This document shows, piece after piece, positions 45,654-54,554 of a DNA stretch of 64,000 nt (positions within the stretch are counted from its first letter, which is position 1; each line of letters begins with the position of its first letter). The notes beneath the pieces were generated by a model. The model made no database searches, was not told the origin of the DNA, and saw only the letters and a list, made by a program, of their open reading frames with translations. This DNA comes from Pontivivens insulae (GTDB lineage Bacteria; Pseudomonadota; Alphaproteobacteria; Rhodobacterales; Rhodobacteraceae), in NCBI RefSeq assembly GCF_900302495.1, contig NZ_OMKW01000001.1, forward strand, positions 434,001 through 498,000, written 5' to 3'. Made by a program: the position numbers and the translations under genes.

Positions 45654-46703
45654 TTACGAAGCGGTCCTGCGACGTTTAGGCACTAGAAAGCTTAGGCGGC
45701 CGACAAGTGCACCTAGCTTTCGGAGAAAGAAACGTGGCACCGACAAATACATCCCGCTGTATCGCGCATTGGCCCAAAGCAATGCAACCGGGCTTACGTA
45801 GCCATACCCGGCTTTGTCTCCATAGAGCCACATGCGCCCGAGTTCCGGGAGAAGGTTTGATACAGCGAAATTACGAGCCCTGTGATACCGCGCATCGCTC
45901 AAACCTTGGCGATGGTAAAGCTCCAGTGCCTCTGGAAGACGAACACTATGCACCAGCGGATACATCGGTGCCCACTCACGCACCCCAGTAATACAAACAA
46001 GAAACGGCTCCGACGCGAACCAACTTTTCGACTTTGAGAGCGCATGACAAAATATCTTGAGATGGGGAAACGTATTATCGAAATGCGAGAAAATGCGAGG
46101 ATCGACTAGAGCGTCAGCATCTAAGTGATGCGCATTCTCCAACCAGAGCTGCCGGCGGAAAACGGACAGGAACATTCCTCCGAGGAAATCAAACGATATT
46201 GCCGGATCGATAAGGTCAAGAAAGTCGTGAGGTCCGTCCTTTTCGTAAGTGGAGAACGGAACCATATTTGCAGGGAGATCGCAGGTACGAAACGGATGAT
46301 TGAATCCATCCACGTAGTCCGACGACAAATGCGCAGCATTTACGTAGATATGGTCGACGTCATTGTTAGCAACTATCTCGCATATTCTATCTATGGCTCC
46401 GGGTAGCACCAGATCGTCATCTCCGACCAGCCACGCGAACTCCCCTTCCGCAAGCGATACAACCTTTAGAAAATTTCGCGGAATGCCCAGATTCTGTTTG
46501 TTTCGATTGTGCTTGAGTGGAAGCTGATCAAGAAAGCGAGCAACGACACCGGCCGTTCCATCATCAGAACCGTTGTCAGACACGCAGACCTCGAATTCTG
46601 AAACCGTATCTCCTGCCGCATCCACGATGGACTGCAGGCAATTTTCAAGATGTCGAGCCCGATTGTACGTCGGGATACAGATTGATAGCTTCATTTCACC
46701 CAT
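45654..46703 (-). CDS. Glycosyltransferase family 2
   Basis: 349 residues (346 if ATG 46694 is used; neither start has a clear ribosome-binding site). GT-A motifs are present: LSICIPTYNRARHLENCL, VCVSDNGSDDGTA and the metal-binding WLVGDDDLVLPGAI. The C-terminal part has a basic tail (RFFLRKLGALVGRL). It is the first gene of a leftward block with the methyltransferase (79-bp gap) and is divergent from the large operon at 46830. Confidence 0.87.
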   Translation of the reverse strand: MGEMKLSICIPTYNRARHLENCLQSIVDAAGDTVSEFEVCVSDNGSDDGTAGVVARFLDQLPLKHNRNKQNLGIPRNFLKVVSLAEGEFAWLVGDDDLVLPGAIDRICEIVANNDVDHIYVNAAHLSSDYVDGFNHPFRTCDLPANMVPFSTYEKDGPHDFLDLIDPAISFDFLGGMFLSVFRRQLWLENAHHLDADALVDPRIFSHFDNTFPHLKIFCHALSKSKSWFASEPFLVCITGVREWAPMYPLVHSVRLPEALELYHRQGLSDARYHRARNFAVSNLLPELGRMWLYGDKAGYGYVSPVALLWANARYSGMYLSVPRFFLRKLGALVGRLSFLVPKRRRTAS

Positions 46704-46829
46704 TTCGGATACTTAACATGTCGGTGGTCCTGCGCCGCACTGCAGTTTACTCTCTGGAAAAACATACCTAAACCGCTAGTGCAAGCAGTGGGGCCTTCAC
46801 AGCGTTAGGCACCTAGGAGAGTATGGCCT

Positions 46830-48191
46830 ATGCCTGATATGAATGGGAAACACATCGCGATCGTTGGGGGCGGGTATCTGGGGACTATGGCTGCGCTCTA
46901 CGCAAGCTTGAACCCGGACATTCACGTCACCTTGATTGAAAAGCAGGACAAGCTATGTGGCCTCTATAATAGTGCGCACAGTAAGGACGGATATCATTTC
47001 GATTTCGGTTCGCGGGCGATTTTAGCCACCCGGATTCAGGAATTGGACGATTTAATACTAAGCCTTTTACCGGATACAGAATACACCAAATCGACAGATA
47101 CACTTCTGGAATACAGCTATCAGAATGGAAATATTTGCGAGTATTCAAACTGTCTTGATGCAAGATTGCTGCCGAAAGAAGTTTTTGAAGCAGGCAAGGC
47201 AGAAATGTTGGCGCTTGAGCCACCAATTGATGCGCCGCGGAATCTGCGTGAATTCTGCCTAGGTCATTTTGGTAAGATTTACACACATAGTTTAGTTGAG
47301 CCTGTCATAGCGAAATTGACAAACGCTCCACTTGAGGGGCTCTCCGCTGATACATTGAGCCTCTACAGCATCGCCCGTATCATCATCGCGGATAGCCATG
47401 AAGCCAAGGCTCTCAAGTCGCACAGCAAATTCAACGACGACCGCATCGCTTTTGCGCGTTGTGATGACAACATTAGCAATCTGATAAAAATCTATCCCAA
47501 GCGCGCCGGATTGGCCGATTATGCAAATCGCTTGGAAACCTATCTGCGAACTCGGACTAACGTGACGCTCTGCATGGATAGCTCGGTGTCTTCGTTCGAA
47601 TATGATAACGGCAGGATCATTGCCGCGCATCTCGACGCCAGTCAAAAAATTCATGCCGATCAATATTTTTGGACTATTCCAGCAATATTTCTTGCGAAAA
47701 TAATTGGTACGGACACTTCAGATTTGAGCCCTCCAAATTATCGCCATACAGTTCTTTCCCACTATTTATTTAGCGGCGAATTACAAACCAGTGGATATTT
47801 TCACTATAATTATGACTCTAACCATAAATATTATCGCGCTACGCTTTATGAGAATTTTTGTGAGCGCCCCGGACCCTGGTCATCTATGACGGTTGAGAGT
47901 GTGACAGACGACATCAAACCGGATTTGGAAAAACTGGAAAACCAGTTCTTTGAGGAAATCAAAGCCGTTGGTCTCATCAGTGAAGACAGCAAAATACATG
48001 ATGCAACGACGAGATTGCATCGCGGGGCTTGGCCAAGCTTCACCAACGAATTTTTAAATAATGCAGATCAACTAAACTCGCGAGTAGGCGATCAACTAGA
48101 AAACCTGCATCTGGTCGGCAAGTCTAGCGGCAAACATCATAGCGTCGCTCTGCTTCAACACTTCATAGCAAGCCTAAAGGCCAATACCTAA
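46830..48191 (+). CDS. FAD/NAD(P)-binding oxidoreductase of unknown substrate, AT-rich gene
   Basis: 453 residues. The Rossmann start IAIVGGGYLGTMAALYASL carries a full G-x-G-x-x-G, then VTLIEKQDKLCGLYNS and DGYHFDFGSRAIL, the layout of amine-oxidase/UDP-galactopyranose-mutase-like flavoenzymes. The C-terminal NLHLVGKSSGKHHSVALLQ is the second FAD-contact region. AGGAG lies 11 bases before the start. The gene is clearly poorer in GC than its neighbours (bases 47641-47700 hold only 19 G or C), which suggests recent transfer. First gene of the twelve-gene operon. Confidence 0.8.
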   Translation: MPDMNGKHIAIVGGGYLGTMAALYASLNPDIHVTLIEKQDKLCGLYNSAHSKDGYHFDFGSRAILATRIQELDDLILSLLPDTEYTKSTDTLLEYSYQNGNICEYSNCLDARLLPKEVFEAGKAEMLALEPPIDAPRNLREFCLGHFGKIYTHSLVEPVIAKLTNAPLEGLSADTLSLYSIARIIIADSHEAKALKSHSKFNDDRIAFARCDDNISNLIKIYPKRAGLADYANRLETYLRTRTNVTLCMDSSVSSFEYDNGRIIAAHLDASQKIHADQYFWTIPAIFLAKIIGTDTSDLSPPNYRHTVLSHYLFSGELQTSGYFHYNYDSNHKYYRATLYENFCERPGPWSSMTVESVTDDIKPDLEKLENQFFEEIKAVGLISEDSKIHDATTRLHRGAWPSFTNEFLNNADQLNSRVGDQLENLHLVGKSSGKHHSVALLQHFIASLKANT

Positions 48192-48202
48192 TAGGAAACG
48201 CA

Positions 48203-48940
48203 ATGGTACATGAGCCCGACAACAAGGATCAACGATCCTTCTACGATGCTGCCTACGGCACAGCCGGCTTTGGCGCCCAACGGCTTTTTCCTAACGAAGA
48301 ACTTTGCCGCTTTATGGGGCGGAACTTTTTTCCCGTCGCGCAGGAGACCCGCGGTACGGTGAAGATCCTTGAGACGGGATGCGGCAGCGGCGCAAATCTT
48401 TGGATGATTGCAAAGCAAGGCTTTGATGCCTACGGCATCGATTTGTCGGCCGAAGGAATTGCACTCTGTAAGGCCATGCTAGATCACTACGAGACAAAGG
48501 CGACCTTAAATGTGGGGGACATGACCCAAACAGGCTATGCCGCTGACTACTTTGACGCTGTCGTCGACGTGTTTTCATCGAACTGCCTAACCCGTAACGA
48601 CGGGGCGCATTTTCTTGCTGAAGTAGCCCGAATTCTCAAGCCTGGCGGCAAGTTCTTCTCGTACTTTCCATCCAAGTCATCTGACACATGGACGAAACCC
48701 AATCACCCTGATCCCGATTTCAAGCAGAGGTTGGACGAAGACACTTTGAACGGTCTGCACCGCATAGATGGTCCTTTTCAGGGCAATAACTACGCGTTTC
48801 GGTTCCTTGACCCAGACGGTTACGACGCGATGCTAGAAGCGGCCGGGCTGAAAACCACTCATTGTGAACTCAGTGGACGGACATATCGAGGCCGAGAAGA
48901 GTATTTTGAGTTTCTGGTAATCGAGGCAAGCAAGCCTTGA
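48203..48940 (+). CDS. Class I SAM-dependent methyltransferase
   Basis: 245 residues. Motif I is ILETGCGSGANLWMIAKQG, then AYGIDLSAEGIALCKAML; the product-release region VARILKPGGKFFSYFPSK is standard. The start lies 11 bases after the FAD gene, and the stop overlaps the next TTG start. Its target is probably a sugar or an N-acyl group of the operon's product; this is inferred from context only. Confidence 0.87.
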   Translation: MVHEPDNKDQRSFYDAAYGTAGFGAQRLFPNEELCRFMGRNFFPVAQETRGTVKILETGCGSGANLWMIAKQGFDAYGIDLSAEGIALCKAMLDHYETKATLNVGDMTQTGYAADYFDAVVDVFSSNCLTRNDGAHFLAEVARILKPGGKFFSYFPSKSSDTWTKPNHPDPDFKQRLDEDTLNGLHRIDGPFQGNNYAFRFLDPDGYDAMLEAAGLKTTHCELSGRTYRGREEYFEFLVIEASKP

Positions 48941-50775
48941 GTTCAGCTTCCAGCCCGAGACCAGCGCCGGACGGGCCGTTCCATCTCGTTACCACTTCGG
49001 TCGAGGCAAGCTGGGACAGCAAAGGTTTAGCAGTGCTACTGTTGGGTGATTGGTGCCTCCAACCGGAACGCTATAACAGTCCCGTTGAACAGCACCTTGA
49101 GATAGCGACACCATTTAGCGCAACAAGACGCAACGAGGACGCCGACCACGCGCGTGCCCGCGAGCTAGAGCGGCTATTGCTTCCGGGGCTTGCGGATTTA
49201 CTGAATAGCGCTCACGGCACCTTCCATGGCCAAAGATTCTGGTCCGTAATCGTCGCGAACTGGCTAAGGCGAACAACCATAATCCTGTTCAATCGGATTG
49301 AAACACTCAGACAGGCCACTCGAAATTATAGGATCGTCTCCGAAAGCGCGTACGACCCGGCGCAATATCAACTGGCCTGTCGTTCAAGTGCATCTTTCGT
49401 ACAAGCAGCAAATGACCCGCTTTGGAATCACTGCCTTTTCGCGCGCCTGATAGAGTCGCTCAATCTTGAAACTGGCACCCGCGTCGATCTGGGTCCACCG
49501 CCAGCAGCCTCGTACGACCTCGATAAATGTAGAACAAGTGTGACACCACACTTTCTGCGACGCGTCCTGGAAGCAGTGACACGGCGCTGCGCTGCACGCG
49601 ATAAAGTGTTCATACTTAACAGCTATCTACCCAAACAGACGGCTTCCCGACTACATCTTGCGTTGGGTCAGCTTCCTCAACTCTGGTCCATGGAACGCCC
49701 TGCAGGACGAAGAAATGTTGATATGCGCCGCAGAGAGATGCTGGGCAGCCAACATGCTGAGATTCTAGACGATTCCGACGCCAAGATCATGGCACGCCTG
49801 CTTTGGCAGATGATTCCAACCTCCTACTTGGAGGACTTCACAGAGCTTCAGAGCGCAGCTGACGAAATGGGTTGGCCCCGAGATCCGGACGTTATTTTCA
49901 CGAGCAACAACTATGACTACGATGATGTCTTCAAGATTTGGGCCGCCTCGCATCTCGCGCGTGGAGCGCAATATCTCGTCGGTCAACACGGTGGAAACTA
50001 CGGGACGCACCGTCACTACAACCCCTTCATGGAAGAAGCCACCAGCGACACTTTCCTGACTTGGGGATGGGACGGCGATGGAATGGATGGGTACTTTCCA
50101 GGTTTTGTCTTGAAACGCCCGGCACCTAATACACTGCGCCACAACCCTGCAGGGGGCATCGTTCTATTCCAGCTTTTGAGCGCTTATCAAATCTACTTGC
50201 ATGACGTGATCGCGACATTCCCGGAATACTTCGCAGATCAATGTGCACTGGTTGATGGACTTGCACCGGAACTCAGGCGCGATTTGACAGTACGCATGAC
50301 GAACGGTGTCCGAACAAGCCTGAGGCGTGAACATAAACTTTGGGCAGATGCTTATCCCGACTTAAAACTCGAGATCGGTGGACGACCTGCTGATGTGGCA
50401 ATTGCCGAAAGCCGTCTTGTAATATTTGCATATGACTCGACCGGAATTTTAGAAACCCTCAGCCAGAACATTCCGACACTCGCATTTTGGCAGAATGGCA
50501 TTGATCATATCCGGGACGAAGCCCGCTCGTCCTATCAACTGTTGATTGACGCCAAAGTAATCCACCTTTCAGGAGCTGCGCTAGCCGCCCATCTGAACGA
50601 AGTCGGACACGACGTCGAGAGCTGGTGGGCTAGCGAAAATGTACAGAACGCAATCACAGTGTTCCGCGAGCGCTATGCACGGACAACAAACGACCCCGTC
50701 GGCACGTTGGCTCCGCTAATTCAACGCATGCAAGCCGACGCTAAGCGCACTAAGAAGAGTAGGGCCGGTACATGA
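48937..50775 (+). CDS. LIC12162-family putative transferase
   Basis: 612 residues; the start is TTG 48937, overlapping the previous stop as TTGA. I recognise the overall pattern of the LIC12162-type family: an N-terminal FHLVTTSVEASW, a middle NSYLPKQTASRLHLALGQLPQLW, and a GT-B-like C-terminal part with YLVGQHGGNYGTHRHYN and FAYDSTGILETLSQNIPTL, similar to CapB/Kdo-type transferases. It is probably a sugar transferase or activator tied to nonulosonic acids, but no activity is established as far as I know. The stop overlaps the next gene. Confidence 0.7.
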   Translation: MSSASSPRPAPDGPFHLVTTSVEASWDSKGLAVLLLGDWCLQPERYNSPVEQHLEIATPFSATRRNEDADHARARELERLLLPGLADLLNSAHGTFHGQRFWSVIVANWLRRTTIILFNRIETLRQATRNYRIVSESAYDPAQYQLACRSSASFVQAANDPLWNHCLFARLIESLNLETGTRVDLGPPPAASYDLDKCRTSVTPHFLRRVLEAVTRRCAARDKVFILNSYLPKQTASRLHLALGQLPQLWSMERPAGRRNVDMRRREMLGSQHAEILDDSDAKIMARLLWQMIPTSYLEDFTELQSAADEMGWPRDPDVIFTSNNYDYDDVFKIWAASHLARGAQYLVGQHGGNYGTHRHYNPFMEEATSDTFLTWGWDGDGMDGYFPGFVLKRPAPNTLRHNPAGGIVLFQLLSAYQIYLHDVIATFPEYFADQCALVDGLAPELRRDLTVRMTNGVRTSLRREHKLWADAYPDLKLEIGGRPADVAIAESRLVIFAYDSTGILETLSQNIPTLAFWQNGIDHIRDEARSSYQLLIDAKVIHLSGAALAAHLNEVGHDVESWWASENVQNAITVFRERYARTTNDPVGTLAPLIQRMQADAKRTKKSRAGT

Positions 50776-51791
50776 TTAACTGGGCTACACCGCATCTGTC
50801 CCGTACGGACAACTCTGATCTTTGGAGTGAAACATACAGCAAACTCGCCTTCCGGCCATATGCGCTTGAAACCGAAGTCATGGAGTACTTCCGTGTGGCG
50901 ATGGTATCTGAAACCTATTCCTGCACCGACCACTCTATAATTCTTCTGTCAGAAGGAAAGCCGTGCGGCCTTTGGTCTATCCAGGCTCTTGAGGGCAGCG
51001 ATAAAGTTCAACTTATCAGCAATGGTGTCGCCGTCGCTCACCCAGAATTTCTGCCTGCAACTCCGCAGCGCGCACGAAAATCAATTATCCGTGCCCTGAT
51101 CGCCGGGCTGCAAGAGCTAGTCGACAAGGGCGCAACCGTCAAATGCAGCAGTCGCATGCTCCCTTGGCAGGCAGACTCCGGGCTAGGGCCGTGGCACGAA
51201 GCATTGGCGAACATTACTGGCCGCCCGCTCCCCCGCCATCACATGTTTGTTGAGTTGTCCCAACCTTTCAATACGTTACGCAGCAGCTTTCGCAAGAGCT
51301 ACAAACCACTGATAAACCGTGGTTTGCGCACTTGGGCACCGTTTCTCATGACATCCCAAACAGCCGATCGCGCTGTCTGGGACAGCTTTCAGGCATTCCA
51401 CGTGGAGACAGCAGGTCGACAGACCCGATCGCAAACCACATGGGATATGCAATTTGACTTCATCAAATCCGACAAGGCATTTTTGGTCGGTCTTCGCAAT
51501 CCAGCGAACAATGCGTTGGTTGGCGCTGGCCTCTTCACTCATTCACCCGACGAGGCGGCCTACTCCTCGGGTGTCTACAACCGAGACCTATTTGACAAAC
51601 CGCTTGGTCATGTCGTGCAGACAATTGCGATACAAGAAATGCAACGTCGCGGGTTGAAATGGTATGCTATAGGGGACCGCCTCTTTGACTTCGACAAAGA
51701 CTGGGCAAGCGCAAAAGAGGTTTCAATCTCTGACTTCAAGGCAGGCTTTGCGAGCCGGCTCACACCTGGATTTGAATTTAGACTAACGTGA
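50772..51791 (+). CDS. FemAB/GNAT-like N-acyltransferase
   Basis: 339 residues, about twice the size of PseH. The C-terminal half shows a GNAT-type fold: SSFRKSYKPLINRGLR, FQAFHVETAGRQTRS, the strand pair AFLVGLRNP and ALVGAGLFTH, then a helix (GHVVQTIAIQEMQRRGLK). This resembles the Acetyltransf_6/FemAB group, which transfers acyl or aminoacyl groups to amino sugars or peptides. It sits directly before pseG and is coupled to both neighbours by start/stop overlaps, so I infer that it N-acylates a Pse intermediate in place of PseH. Confidence 0.75.
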   Translation: MINWATPHLSRTDNSDLWSETYSKLAFRPYALETEVMEYFRVAMVSETYSCTDHSIILLSEGKPCGLWSIQALEGSDKVQLISNGVAVAHPEFLPATPQRARKSIIRALIAGLQELVDKGATVKCSSRMLPWQADSGLGPWHEALANITGRPLPRHHMFVELSQPFNTLRSSFRKSYKPLINRGLRTWAPFLMTSQTADRAVWDSFQAFHVETAGRQTRSQTTWDMQFDFIKSDKAFLVGLRNPANNALVGAGLFTHSPDEAAYSSGVYNRDLFDKPLGHVVQTIAIQEMQRRGLKWYAIGDRLFDFDKDWASAKEVSISDFKAGFASRLTPGFEFRLT

Positions 51792-52870
51792 TGGACACGA
51801 AACCTATCCCGTCTCTTCTCATACGCACTGATGCCAGCGAGGAAATTGGCGCCGGGCATCTCTCCCGCTGCCTCGCACTCGCTACGGAGCTTCGAACACA
51901 TTTCGCAGATATTAGATTCCTCGGCCACATTCCGGCGATGAAACTTGCGGATCTAGTCAAAAAAAGTGGCTTTGGCTTAAGGACTTTGACAAGTCCGCTC
52001 GCATCCGTGATCGACGATGCAGACGCCGTCATCGCCTATTGTGCAGAAAGTGACTTTCAGCCGGATGTTGTTTTGACCGACCACTATGACATCACAGCCG
52101 AATGGCATGATGCAATTGTCGAAGGCCTCGGTGCGAAGATCGCAGTCATCGACGATCTCGCAGATAGGCAGCAAAGGTGTGACCTGCTGATAGATCAGAA
52201 TTTCTATTTGGAGCAAGATCGCTATGCAGGACTTGTTCCGCCGGAGGCCGTTCTCCTACTCGGACCTCGATATGCGATGCTGCGACCCGAATTCTCGCAA
52301 CCAAGCGCCGCATATGAAGGTCTCACAAAAGATATAGACGTTCTCGTATCATTCGGAGGAGCCGATCAAAAGCAGCACACCATTCGAACGATCAAAGCTC
52401 TCAGCCAGCTGGTCCCATCCCCTGCTGCGTGTATAGTCGTTGGAGCCATGACACCCGGACAGGATAGGATCATGGAACTCTGCAATAGCGCGGGGTTCGA
52501 ATTGCATATCCAAACCAGCGAGATGGCACGCCTGATGCATCGATCCCGGGCCGCGTTCGTCGCCTGCAGCTCAACCGTATGGGAACTTGCTATGATGGGG
52601 GTGCCGACGATCATAACCGAGAGCGAGCCATTTCAAGCCACGCTCGCCAACGATCTCGAGCAAGCTAAACTTATCCTGAGGCTGAGTCCGATAGACGACT
52701 TGAACGATTCTCAGCTCTCCGAAGTGCTCGGCGAGGCCTTGGCGCAGACCTCGACGCTTGAAGAGAATGCTAGTCGGATAAGACAGTTGATGACAGGATC
52801 GGACGTCTACGGCGCCCGCGCAGTAGCCACCCAAATCGCAGGACTGTGTGCCCGGCATGGGCACGCTTGA
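51791..52870 (+). CDS. pseG: UDP-2,4-diacetamido-2,4,6-trideoxy-beta-L-altropyranose hydrolase
   Basis: 359 residues from ATG 51791, sharing one base with the previous stop (GTG 51788 is an alternative). It removes UDP from the 2,4-diacetamido sugar before condensation with phosphoenolpyruvate. It has a GT-B fold; LLIRTDASEEIGAGHLSRCL has the conserved His of the catalytic G-x-G-H, and VSFGGADQKQHT and AFVACSSTVWELAMMGVPT match PseG. Its place beside a FemAB-like acyltransferase suggests that its substrate may carry a non-acetyl acyl group. Confidence 0.9.
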   Translation: MDTKPIPSLLIRTDASEEIGAGHLSRCLALATELRTHFADIRFLGHIPAMKLADLVKKSGFGLRTLTSPLASVIDDADAVIAYCAESDFQPDVVLTDHYDITAEWHDAIVEGLGAKIAVIDDLADRQQRCDLLIDQNFYLEQDRYAGLVPPEAVLLLGPRYAMLRPEFSQPSAAYEGLTKDIDVLVSFGGADQKQHTIRTIKALSQLVPSPAACIVVGAMTPGQDRIMELCNSAGFELHIQTSEMARLMHRSRAAFVACSSTVWELAMMGVPTIITESEPFQATLANDLEQAKLILRLSPIDDLNDSQLSEVLGEALAQTSTLEENASRIRQLMTGSDVYGARAVATQIAGLCARHGHA

Positions 52871-52922
52871 GGTAAGGATACCGCGATGGTAGCGTCAACC
52901 AGCAACTGACAGAGGCCTAATC

Positions 52923-53834
52923 TTGACGTCCGATATGAATGCAGAGGGTTCCAGATTTTCGGATCTGGTTGAGCGCACTGAGCTCGGCTATTTCCGCATC
53001 AAAGACTTGCCAAGCACCGAGGAATTACAGTCCTACTATAGCGCGCAATACTATCAAGAAGGCCGCGGAAGCTACGAAACTTGCTACACACCCGCCGAAC
53101 TTCAAAACACGCGAGAAAAAGTGCGTCTGCGCTGGGAGCTGATCGCAAATCGCTTGCCCACAACCGGACGGTTGCTGGATGTCGGATGCGGGGAAGGCTT
53201 TGTTCTCGCGCACGGTCTTGCGCAGAACTGGAAGGTTCGCGGGTTGGATTTCAGCTCAGCGGGTGTTGTCGCCCAAAATCGGGAATGCGAGCCATTTCTA
53301 CGCACAGGCGATGTTTTCGATCTACTGGAAGATGAGACGGCTTCAGACGTTCGTTATGACATCGTATGGCTTCAGAACGTACTGGAGCATGTGATTGACC
53401 CCGAGGGCCTTTTGCGAACATTGCGAAATTTGATTTCGCCCGGCGGCATGTTGGTCGTCACAGTTCCAAATGATTTTTCACGACTCCAGATGCAGGCCCT
53501 AGACACGGGAAAACTATCCAAAGCATTCTGGATTTCTCCGCCGGACCATCTGAGCTACTTCACAGCTCCCACACTACGCGCAATTGGGTCTGCAACAGGA
53601 TGGGAATGTGACGAGCTTATTGGCGATTTCCCGGTTGATTGGTACCTTTTCAACGAAAATTCAAACTATATAGAAGAGCCATCGAAGGGTAAGGCGGCGC
53701 ATTTTTCCCGGATTGAGCTGGAAAATTTGATCCTTGAGAACACGCTCGAAGATAAGCGTGCATTTTTTACTGGGCTGGCTCGTGTTGGTATGGGTCGCGA
53801 CCTCACAGCCTTTTTCTCCCCAACAAAAAGTTGA
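52923..53834 (+). CDS. Class I SAM-dependent methyltransferase
   Basis: 303 residues. Motif I is RLLDVGCGEGFVLAHGLAQ, then VRGLDFSSAGV; VWLQNVLEHVIDPEGLLRT is the typical motif II region. The long N-terminal extension (GYFRIKDLPSTEELQSYYS) resembles methyltransferases of the BioC/UbiG-like Methyltransf_23 group found in glycan loci. The start TTG 52923 is chosen because AGAGG lies 8 bases upstream; ATG 52935 would be too far from it. The preceding 52-bp gap is one of the larger ones in the operon. Confidence 0.86.
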   Translation: MTSDMNAEGSRFSDLVERTELGYFRIKDLPSTEELQSYYSAQYYQEGRGSYETCYTPAELQNTREKVRLRWELIANRLPTTGRLLDVGCGEGFVLAHGLAQNWKVRGLDFSSAGVVAQNRECEPFLRTGDVFDLLEDETASDVRYDIVWLQNVLEHVIDPEGLLRTLRNLISPGGMLVVTVPNDFSRLQMQALDTGKLSKAFWISPPDHLSYFTAPTLRAIGSATGWECDELIGDFPVDWYLFNENSNYIEEPSKGKAAHFSRIELENLILENTLEDKRAFFTGLARVGMGRDLTAFFSPTKS

Positions 53835-53840
53835 TGGGCT

Positions 53841-54554
53841 GTGACCCGTCTCGCAATACTGGGCGATATTCATGGGAATGCAGACGCGCTCTCAGCAGTT
53901 CTAGACGCTGCAAAACGTGAAGGTGTTACGCGGATCCTAAATACGGGCGACCTGCTGGGCTATTATCATGCCCCGCGCGCAGTACTTGCACAGCTGTCTG
54001 GTTGGCAACACGACGCCGTTCGTGGAAACCATGAGGACATGCTCGCAAAGACCGTTGGGGACCCGTCGGAGACGGCTAAGGTGATTAGGGACTATGGGCA
54101 CGGTTTGTCGTACGCCTTGGAAACTGTGAAAGCGGAGGTGCTCGACGCGTTGCTTCGACTTCCCGTATCACGCTTACTGACCGTGGATGGCATGCGCATC
54201 CGTCTTGCGCACGGCGCTCCCTGGGACACAGATGCGTACGTCTATCCAGATGCATCTGAGGAAATACTCAATCGGCTTTGCGATGATGTTGAACGCCCAG
54301 ACCTGATCGTCCTCGGTCATACACATTATCAGGCGCTCTGGAGTGCGTCAGTCGCAGGAATACGTATCGTAAATCCCGGATCTGTCGGCCAACCACGAGA
54401 TCGCCAGCCCGGCGCCGCTTGGGCCTTACTCGACACCACGACAGGCTACATTGACCTCCGGCGCGAGCCCTATGATATGATGGATGTGATCGAGACTGCG
54501 CGTCGAATTGACCCGCACCTCCCCTACCTCTGGACGGTACTTACCCGGCAATGA
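53841..54554 (+). CDS. Calcineurin-like metallophosphoesterase
   Basis: 237 residues, start GTG 53841. All metal-binding motifs of the family are present: LAILGDIHGNADAL, NTGDLLGYYH, RGNHEDM, LAHGAPW and LGHTHYQALW. These are the small phosphodiesterase/phosphatase proteins of the YfcE/MJ0912 type. Its place in a nonulosonic acid operon is unusual, as the standard Pse pathway needs no phosphatase; it may remove phosphate from an acyl donor or sugar intermediate. The stop overlaps the ATP-grasp gene start. Confidence 0.88.
   Translation: MTRLAILGDIHGNADALSAVLDAAKREGVTRILNTGDLLGYYHAPRAVLAQLSGWQHDAVRGNHEDMLAKTVGDPSETAKVIRDYGHGLSYALETVKAEVLDALLRLPVSRLLTVDGMRIRLAHGAPWDTDAYVYPDASEEILNRLCDDVERPDLIVLGHTHYQALWSASVAGIRIVNPGSVGQPRDRQPGAAWALLDTTTGYIDLRREPYDMMDVIETARRIDPHLPYLWTVLTRQ

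Noticed and set aside
46823-46837. Four-codon leader frame (ATG to TGA) just before the FAD gene
   Set aside because: It is well placed behind AGGAG, but such short frames arise by chance; the gene's own ATG at 46830 is within usable distance of the same site.
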